From Branchiostoma floridae (lineage: Eukaryota > Chordata > Leptocardii > Amphioxiformes > Branchiostomatidae): DNA of 64,000 nt. The stretch is taken from assembly GCF_000003815.2 (NCBI RefSeq), contig NC_049993.1, positions 16,016,897 through 16,080,896 of the forward strand, read 5' to 3'. Of the stretch, positions 57,591 through 64,000 are shown one piece after another. The notes under the pieces were generated by a model. That model was not told where the DNA came from, did no database searches, and was given only the letters and a program-made list of their open reading frames with translations. Numbering within the stretch: position 1 is the stretch's first letter; each line of letters starts with the position of its first letter. The position numbers were made by a program, and so were the translations under genes.

Positions 57591-60500
57591 TTCAGGTAAA
57601 AATACACGCAACCCTCTGTCGATCTTAAATATGGCCGATCTTCCATCGATACGCCCAAAGATCGTGGATAATGTGACAAGGGTATTATCCGACCGACCCC
57701 AACAAAAACCTGCCCTTTTTTGTCGACCGCTAGCGCTGACAGGGGACATGAAAATTTCGATCTGTCATCGGAGTCACGAAAATGTTGCAGATCGTTTTCT
57801 GACATGTTCTCCTCATTCTGGTGCCTTGTACAATGTATATCATTAGAATAGAAGAACTTTGAAGAAGAACTTTATCGCGCGACAATTGTACACGATGCAA
57901 TGCATGGCAACAACTATTACACAAAATACAAAATAGATATATAGAATAGAATTTAACATCCTAATTAACATAACAATATGGGCTAATGCAAGTCTTTTAT
58001 ATAGTGTTACAATGGAGTTGGGCTACTCATGGGTTTCTGTATTATTTCTAATAGCAAAGCAGTCTTTGATGTATTTTGGTTGATGTAAATACTAGTGTCC
58101 CTATGCGTTTCAGTACTTCGTTAAACAATATTTTCTGGATCACTTCAGTTGAGATCTAGAACTTTGAAAAAAATAAAAAATAAAATCCCTACATATACCT
58201 ACCCTCTACATATACCTACCCTAATTATTTCAGAGCCACAACCGAAAACACACCATCTTTTTGCCAGGCCTGAGTACTGTGTGATGGATCACTCCCCAAC
58301 TGTGCCAGCCACATGTGCTCCGCAGACGGATGGCACGCCTCAAGATCTTTTTGCCATCACGAACGGTGAAAATTCGTTCGAGCAGCTTACTGCCTGCACT
58401 TACTTGGATGTCTCCGTACGTCTTCGTCTTAGAGTTGTCACCTCGCATTATTTTCTTCGCGGGGAATGGGATCGTTGTCGAGATCTGCTGTAATGTAGAG
58501 GCCCGGCATCGAGCAAGGTCTTTCGTTACAAGAACATATTTGATACGTACGCTTAACTCAGGCCCTGTTTATATTGAGGTTAGCTAACTGCATCAGCAGA
58601 TCTAGATCAAATCTAATTCAAACTAGTTTCCTTTCAGATTGGGGTGGGCTAAGCAATTCAAACCAATTTGGACTTTTCACACTCCCAACAATTATAGCCT
58701 TATAACCGATTTGAATCAGATTCAAATTGATTGCCAAACCGTAATGTGAACCTCGAGTATTATAGGCTCATGTAGTTAGAGTGTGAGGCATAATGTATAG
58801 TGTCCTGTTTACAGTGAGGTTTGCTAGATACGATTTTATACTAGATAGAATTTTAGTCCAATTTGGGTCATTAACAGAATCCAGCCGGTTTGGATAAGAT
58901 TTTACCAAAATCTACCTTCAGTCCACTTTAAAAGACCCCAGTGTAAACGGAGTCTATGTGACTGCTCTTTTATCTCAATATACAATGTTAAAACTGTTAT
59001 CTTATACATGCTTTTAGCCGCCATTTTGAACACAGCAAGAAAATAGATTTTAATGCACACATACTGCATATCACCGTGAAAACGGAATATAAAGTCACGT
59101 TCAGGAAATAAACACGTCCGCCGATGATCCTGGTATCACGCACTGCTTTGTATGGATACAGCCGAGGCGTTGATATATACTCCATATAAAGTGCCCTTAA
59201 GTAAGTCGATTACTAACATCGGCACATTGTTAAGGAAGCTTGTTTAGTGAGGCTCAGGTGTTAGGATAATGAATAGGGCTGCTCGCCTGCTTCCCTTTCA
59301 CAGCGTGGCTATTTAGGGAATGCCTGAAGGAACGAACTTGTAGATGGACATGCATGAAACTGCTACACAAGCAAGCGTTTCCAACAACTTTCTCATTGGA
59401 ATATTCTGAATGCAGGCAAGCTCAAAAGGACACTGCATGAGAATATCAAACTTTCTGTCGAAACTAAAAGAACGCGATAAAACCAAGATAGGATCTGCTT
59501 TACCTATGGCAGGATTTGATACATAGAGAATGAGATGTGAAGTTTTGTATGATATACACTGAAACCCAGGACTCCCTGCACTTCTTCTTGTCCTTTTTCA
59601 TCCTGTTGGACGTTCAGTTCAGATGGGCCGCATGAGTATATCAAACTTTCTGCCGAAACTAAGAGGATGCGAGAAAACCAAGATAGCATCTGCTTTACCT
59701 ATGCCAGTATTAGATATGATGTGAAGTTATGTATGACATCTCCTGTTTTACCTTTGGCAGGATTTTCAGTCATATGTGAGACGTGAAGTTTTGTATGATA
59801 TCTCCTGAAACCCGGCACTCCCTGCACTACAGAACGGATAAAAAGAAATGATCAAATGCTAGCAGGTTCCCATTAGCGACCCGGACTGCGTTCTCGTGGG
59901 CAAAGGGATGAGAAGGATGACTCATGGGATGGAGGAACATCTCCCCGTGCATCTTCCGGTCCTGATGCGATAAGATAAGGATGAGTGGACAGGACAGCTG
60001 CATGTGATGATGACCTTGGCAATGATAAAGTGTACATCTTCGGCCGCCGATCGATGGACTAAGAAGGAAGTCGTTGAAGTGCACTTTTCTCCGAAAGAAG
60101 TTTCGCGGATAATAACGCGATCTGTCTTTGTCAGTTTTGTGCTGCCCTGTTAGGAAGACTATTCTATACTTATTTCAAAGAGTATCCCATGGATAAAGAG
60201 CCATGGTTGTATGTTTAGATCTACACCCTTCAATGTTCTGCAGTAAAGGATGGGACATTGAGGTCATCTGGCACATGAACTGACTGAAAGTATGGATTAC
60301 ATTTGTTTACGAAATAGTAAACCAAATGGTGAGCCTTTCTTAATGTCTGACATCGTAATTAGCCAGGATACCTCGTAGTCTATGCTAAGTCTCTATGTAC
60401 AGCCCCCCGTTGTGAGTATTGACCATGGTAAAGTCCAAAGTCTCTACCAGACTGGAAAGAAATAGAACTTGGTCAAGTAGACTGAGCGATTTGCCGGACG

Positions 60501-60680
60501 AGTTAGCCGTCTACAGTGTTAGCCGTCTAAGAGTAACTCGGGATATGTAGCTACATGGCTGAATGACTCCTTTGGCAAATTCTGAAGCCTTTTTGCTCAA
60601 TTTCTACATTTTCGTCAAACGAAGCTAGAAGTCTAAAAATAGAGTTTGTGGTCTTTAACACTGGCCCCTTGGCGTGCTAA
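57591..60680. other. Non-genic stretch
   Basis: No gene recognised. A possible element spans 58558-58960 (GGCCCTGTTTATATTGAGG at the left, CCAGTGTAAACGGAGTC at the right). A tandem repeat lies at 59430-59830. A GC-richer block at 59860-60090 contains GCGATAAGATAAGG (two GATA sites). Confidence 0.4.
59430..59830. repeat. Tandem repeat, ~195-bp unit, two copies plus a partial
   Basis: ATATCAAACTTTCTG(T/C)CGAAACT, AAAACCAAGATAG, ATCTGCTTTACCTATG and GATGTGAAGTT occur at 59442 and again at 59637. A third block (GTTTTACCTTTGGCAGGATT, GAAACCCGGCACTCCCTGCA) repeats the end of the unit. Confidence 0.75.
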
Positions 60681-60688
60681 TACCCCCC

Positions 60689-60800
60689 TCACATTAGGCA
60701 AAAATCAATCGGACGACGAGTCTGCGAGCTATAAATTACGTAATTCAGAGCTCGCAGACTCGTCGTCCGATCCATTTTCGCCTAATGTGAGGGGGGTATA
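60689..60800. repeat. Near-perfect foldback MITE
   Basis: Arms of about 50 bases: ACCCCCCTCACATTAGGCAA, then CGGACGACGAGTCTGCGAGC, facing GCTCGCAGACTCGTCGTCCG and CGCCTAATGTGAGGGGGGTA, with a ~20-base centre (ATAAATTACGTAATTCA) that is itself palindromic around TTACGTAA. Flanked by TA. Almost no mismatches, so it is probably young. Confidence 0.9.
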
Positions 60801-63013
60801 AGGACCTTCTCGCGACTTTGCTCCCGACCACTCCCCAACCAAGGTCGACGCGGTGTTGGGATCAGTAGTAGCATGGAATCCATTCTATTCTAGCCTCAGT
60901 TCACTCCTCTAAGAAAAATATATGACGTACTTTTCCTTCTCAAAATATATAGCTGTTTGGCGCAAACGGCATTTTTAAAAGACTGGGAGATAACCTCACC
61001 GACCAATGCCCAACCGCAGATGGGCTTGCATGCTTACAACCATGGTCTGGAGAAGGTCGGGGGCCATGCTATGGATATATGACACGGGCTTAGACTACGA
61101 ATATGGTTCCCAGACTAAAGTAGCTATGGCCTCATCATCAAAAATGCACAGCAGCTGAGCTAACGTTAACACCTTGAACATGGTGATAAGAGGCAGGTAG
61201 ACAAACTATTCTGACCCCGGGGACCTAGGATAATGGCGGGTCGTTTTCATTGAGGATTCGATGGACTGACAACATTTCTCTGGCAGACTGTACATGGAGA
61301 TACTTTCTGTCAATCTGTACTCATGAGCAACTGTTCTTGCGATGTACATGTATACACCCCTTCTTGTTTCATCGAGGATTTTACGGAGATTCGTCGGCGT
61401 TTTACCGTATTCCAGGACGAACGTTTTGAAGACGAAGTGTTTTATGTTTGGTACTTCAAAAAACAAGATTCAAAACCTTCTTGTGCATTTTTTTTCTTCT
61501 TATGCGTGAGATTTCCCTTTGAACAGAATTATAACGTTGATTTGAATTTCTGTAGACTGTGGCGTGGAAAACACGATTATCGCGGTTGGGGATTATTGTG
61601 TAAACTAGTTGCATGAGCCGGTGGGCATCTCATCTCTGTCTGGATCAGATACTAGTACTTCGTGGATTAATTTTCCATGCAGCTGTCTTCATATTACAGC
61701 CATGATTTATTACCTAAAAAGATGCGCTATCTGATCTGACGTGCAAACTTTGTCTCGGTGATGTGATGCTCTTAAAATGCCGCCATATCAGACGCACAGA
61801 CGATGAGTCATGCAAACGCGCAGGTTCAACAGGTATTTCAATGTCATTGGCCAGCTTTGAGCAAAGGAAATGGGTATTTTATGTGGAACGTTGCTTGATA
61901 AATTTCATATATGTATACATGTTCACATATAATGTCGCTATTAGAATGTTTCACACTGGTGTCTGTGTTACAGAATATATTCTGTTATCCTGCAGTAAGG
62001 AGCTAAAAGAAGCCAGGTCCGGGTACTACTACTACATATTAAGTTGTTGCCGTGTGTGTGTAAGCTTTCATTTTTGTGACCTGTACACAGGGAGTAAATA
62101 TGTACAGTAAAGGTCTTAACCATTTGTATAATGCGTTCTGTAAGACTAACTCTCAGCATGTGGGAGACATGTCCTTTTATTTGCTGCCATCTGATTACAG
62201 ATGGCAGCAAATAGCCATAAATCGATATGGATAGACTTCGTCCTTTAGTATCTGTACTATTCATCTAATAGAACATTGTCGCCAATCGTATTCTGTTTTA
62301 CCAGTACAGTACTACAGTTCAATTTGGCATCAATACCCACTCAAGATACATAGGAAAAATGGTTGGTAAACAGGGAGTTACTTCGGACAAGGGGTTTAAC
62401 TTTTAACTGTTTAAGACTGGACATCCACACATCTCTCAAATAGCCCCTTCTACGTTTTAATGTGGCTGAAGACTGCAGTTGTTTGGGCGACCAGTTTGGC
62501 TGTACATGAGTTATTGCCCTTGGTTCTTAGTAGATGCACCAGCGTGTATGCCGAGTCTGCATGAGGGCCGTATTGACGTTGACATTTGTGCCAGTTTTAG
62601 GGACGCGTACTAGGCCGTACTGTGCGCATGCCTGCATTCCCTAAATTGGACACAAAGCAACTGAGGTGCGTATGAGGCGCGTATTGTGCGTACGACTTCG
62701 TATGAGAAATGTCAATACGGACATGATGTAGATTTGGTATACACGCTCGTGTGACTGCACCATTTACATCGCGGATAGCTTCATGAGGTGACGGTGGCTA
62801 AACGACATTGTTGTCGTGTATATAACAGCCCATATAAAACAGACCCATATGCTGACGGTCAATAACAATTAGGCGACCATCTGCCGCAGTGCATCTCCTG
62901 CATTACCCCGGACATCACTCCTGAGGTTCCGTACCGGAGAGGTTTATGGGCATGCTGACCTTCACAGTCAGCCACGCGACCTTGCCGTCCGATCCATAAA
63001 GATAAGAAAACTT
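60801..63013. other. Non-genic stretch
   Basis: No gene recognised. A perfect 15-bp hairpin sits at 62179-62212 and a loosely inverted pair at 62560-62725 (TTTGTGCCAGTTTTAGGGA facing TCCCTAAATTGGACACAAAG). Confidence 0.4.
62179..62212. repeat. Perfect short hairpin
   Basis: ATTTGCTGCCATCTG and CAGATGGCAGCAAAT are perfect inverses around ATTA. Too short for a typical microRNA precursor. Confidence 0.7.
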
Positions 63014-63545
63014 TGCAGGATTGTATATCAACAAAACATGTGTTCTCAACAATGAAGGTATATTTATCTCGACTATCTTGCTGACTGGCGCTACGGTGTT
63101 GTGGTTTATCATTGCAATGTCATGTCAAGGTCGTTTTTGTAAAGGTAGTGGCAATACCAACCATCGATTGTATATCAACAATACATATGTTCTCAGGAAT
63201 GAAGGTATCTCGACTATCTTACTAGTACACTGACTGGCGCTCACTGCGATGTGGTTTATCATTGCAATGTCATGTCATGTCAAGGTATATATCACTATTG
63301 TAAAGGTAGTGGTAATACCAACCATCGAATGTATATCAACAAAACATGTGTTATCAACAATGAAGGTATCTCGACTGACTTGCGGACTGGCGCTGCCATG
63401 TTTATGCCATGTCAAGGTATATATTGTTATTGTAAAGGTTGTGGTAATACCAACCATCGATTGTATATCAACAAAACATATGCCCTTAGCAATGAAGGTA
63501 TTTCAACTATCTTGCTGACTGGCGCTTCTGCGTTTTGGTTTGGTT
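63014..63545. repeat. Tandem satellite, ~130-160-bp unit, four copies
   Basis: Each unit has TGTATATCAACAAAACAT, AACAATGAAGGTAT, TCTCGACTATCTTGCTGACT, GGCGCT, GGTTTATCATTGCAATGTCA, TGTAAAGGTAGTGG and AATACCAACCATCGA. Units start near 63023, 63168, 63328 and 63462; the last is cut short. A further fragment appears at 63908-63975. Open frames of up to 182 codons run through but change content at each unit, so they are not a gene. Confidence 0.85.
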
Positions 63546-63645
63546 TATCATTGTTATTGTTATATATGTTATGTTATTGGGTGGGCCGACTACTCACTCT
63601 TTGCAGCCAGGGGCTGAATTGCGAGGAGCTTACAATAGGCGGGGC

Positions 63646-63770
63646 TAAATCGCAAGGGTCTGGAGCGAGCTGCCATTCGGCACCACTCAGGGGACCTCAA
63701 TACGACTGTCGCAAGTGTCTGGAGCGAGCTGCCATTCAGCGCCACCCAGGTGACCTCAATACGACAGTAA
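63646..63770. repeat. 60-bp direct tandem duplication
   Basis: TCTGGAGCGAGCTGCCATTC followed by a GCCACCCAGGTGACC-like block occurs twice, near 63659 and 63718. Confidence 0.8.
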
Positions 63771-63807
63771 CTGCCCCAGGTGCGGCCAAGGTACTGTAGG
63801 TTTTTGA

Positions 63808-63910
63808 ACCACTCACACCGCACCATCGCACGTGTGGCGGGTTCTTTAACGTGCCTGGGGTATGGCTCTCCCCAGACACGGGACCTCCATTTAACGTCCT
63901 ATCCGAGGGA
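63808..63910 (-). repeat. SINE body fragment
   Basis: CACCATCGCACGTGTGG, GGGTTCTTTAACGTGC, GGGTATGGCTCTCCCCA and CCATTTAACGTCCTATCCGA match 39047-39144 inside the SINE of the P450 intron. The tRNA-like head and the tail are absent. Confidence 0.8.
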
Positions 63911-64000
63911 TTATTGCAATGTCATGTCATGTCAACGTACATGTATATATCTTTATTGTCAGTGTAGTGGTTCTACAGCTTCAGTGAGATACTACTATTA

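Noticed and set aside
62179-62212. MicroRNA precursor
   Set aside because: The 15-bp perfect stem with a 4-base loop is much shorter than a normal precursor, and flanking bases do not extend it.
63251-63799. 182-codon open frame at the right edge
   Set aside because: It crosses four satellite units and a duplicated block. The peptide changes with unit length and matches nothing I recognise.

Overview
The window looks like nuclear DNA of an invertebrate deuterostome, most likely an amphioxus (Branchiostoma). That is an inference from AT-rich DNA packed with small foldback elements and minisatellites, compact multi-exon genes with GT-AG introns, and gene families that read most like chordate ones (SLC35D, clan-2 cytochrome P450, small Kazal inhibitors, an intronless class A GPCR). 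No bacterial or viral genes were seen. Three runs of N (12573-12812, 36130-36229, 46108-46207) are assembly gaps.

Layout. 1-6.5 kb: no gene, several foldback elements. 6553-7779 (+): an intronless rhodopsin-like receptor with DRC instead of DRY and a long proline-rich third intracellular loop. 7.8-15.4 kb: no gene, repeats and the first gap. 15402-25821 (-): a complete twelve-exon SLC35D-type nucleotide-sugar transporter (317 residues), assembled here exon by exon with matching phases. Its 5' part (exons 1 and 2, the putative promoter and a ~1 kb minisatellite of 26-bp units) is present twice in direct tandem (22672-27336 and 27337-31416). The proximal copy alone carries a 642-bp foldback element.

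32653-39827 (+): a clan-2 (CYP2-like) cytochrome P450 with nine visible exons. One exon, encoding about 30 residues, is missing and probably lies in or beside the gap at 36130-36229. A decayed duplicate of the I-helix exon, a MITE, a DR1-like minisatellite and a SINE with a perfect 13-bp target-site duplication lie in its introns. 42011-45474 and 48953-51578 (+): two paralogous three-exon genes for small secreted Kazal-type inhibitors, with identical exon phases and recognisably related proximal promoters. 52-64 kb: no gene recognised, but several tandem repeats, a near-perfect 119-bp foldback MITE, GC-rich islands that may be regulatory, and a ~150-bp satellite at the right edge.

The genes do not form a pathway. 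The two Kazal genes are a local duplication. The transporter (ER/Golgi nucleotide sugars) and the P450 (probably ER mono-oxygenase) diverge from a shared upstream region of about 2.8 kb, measured from the distal copy of transporter exon 1. The most interesting structures are the partial duplication of the SLC35D 5' end, the broken P450 I-helix exon, the Kazal pair and the foldback element with promoter-like core.
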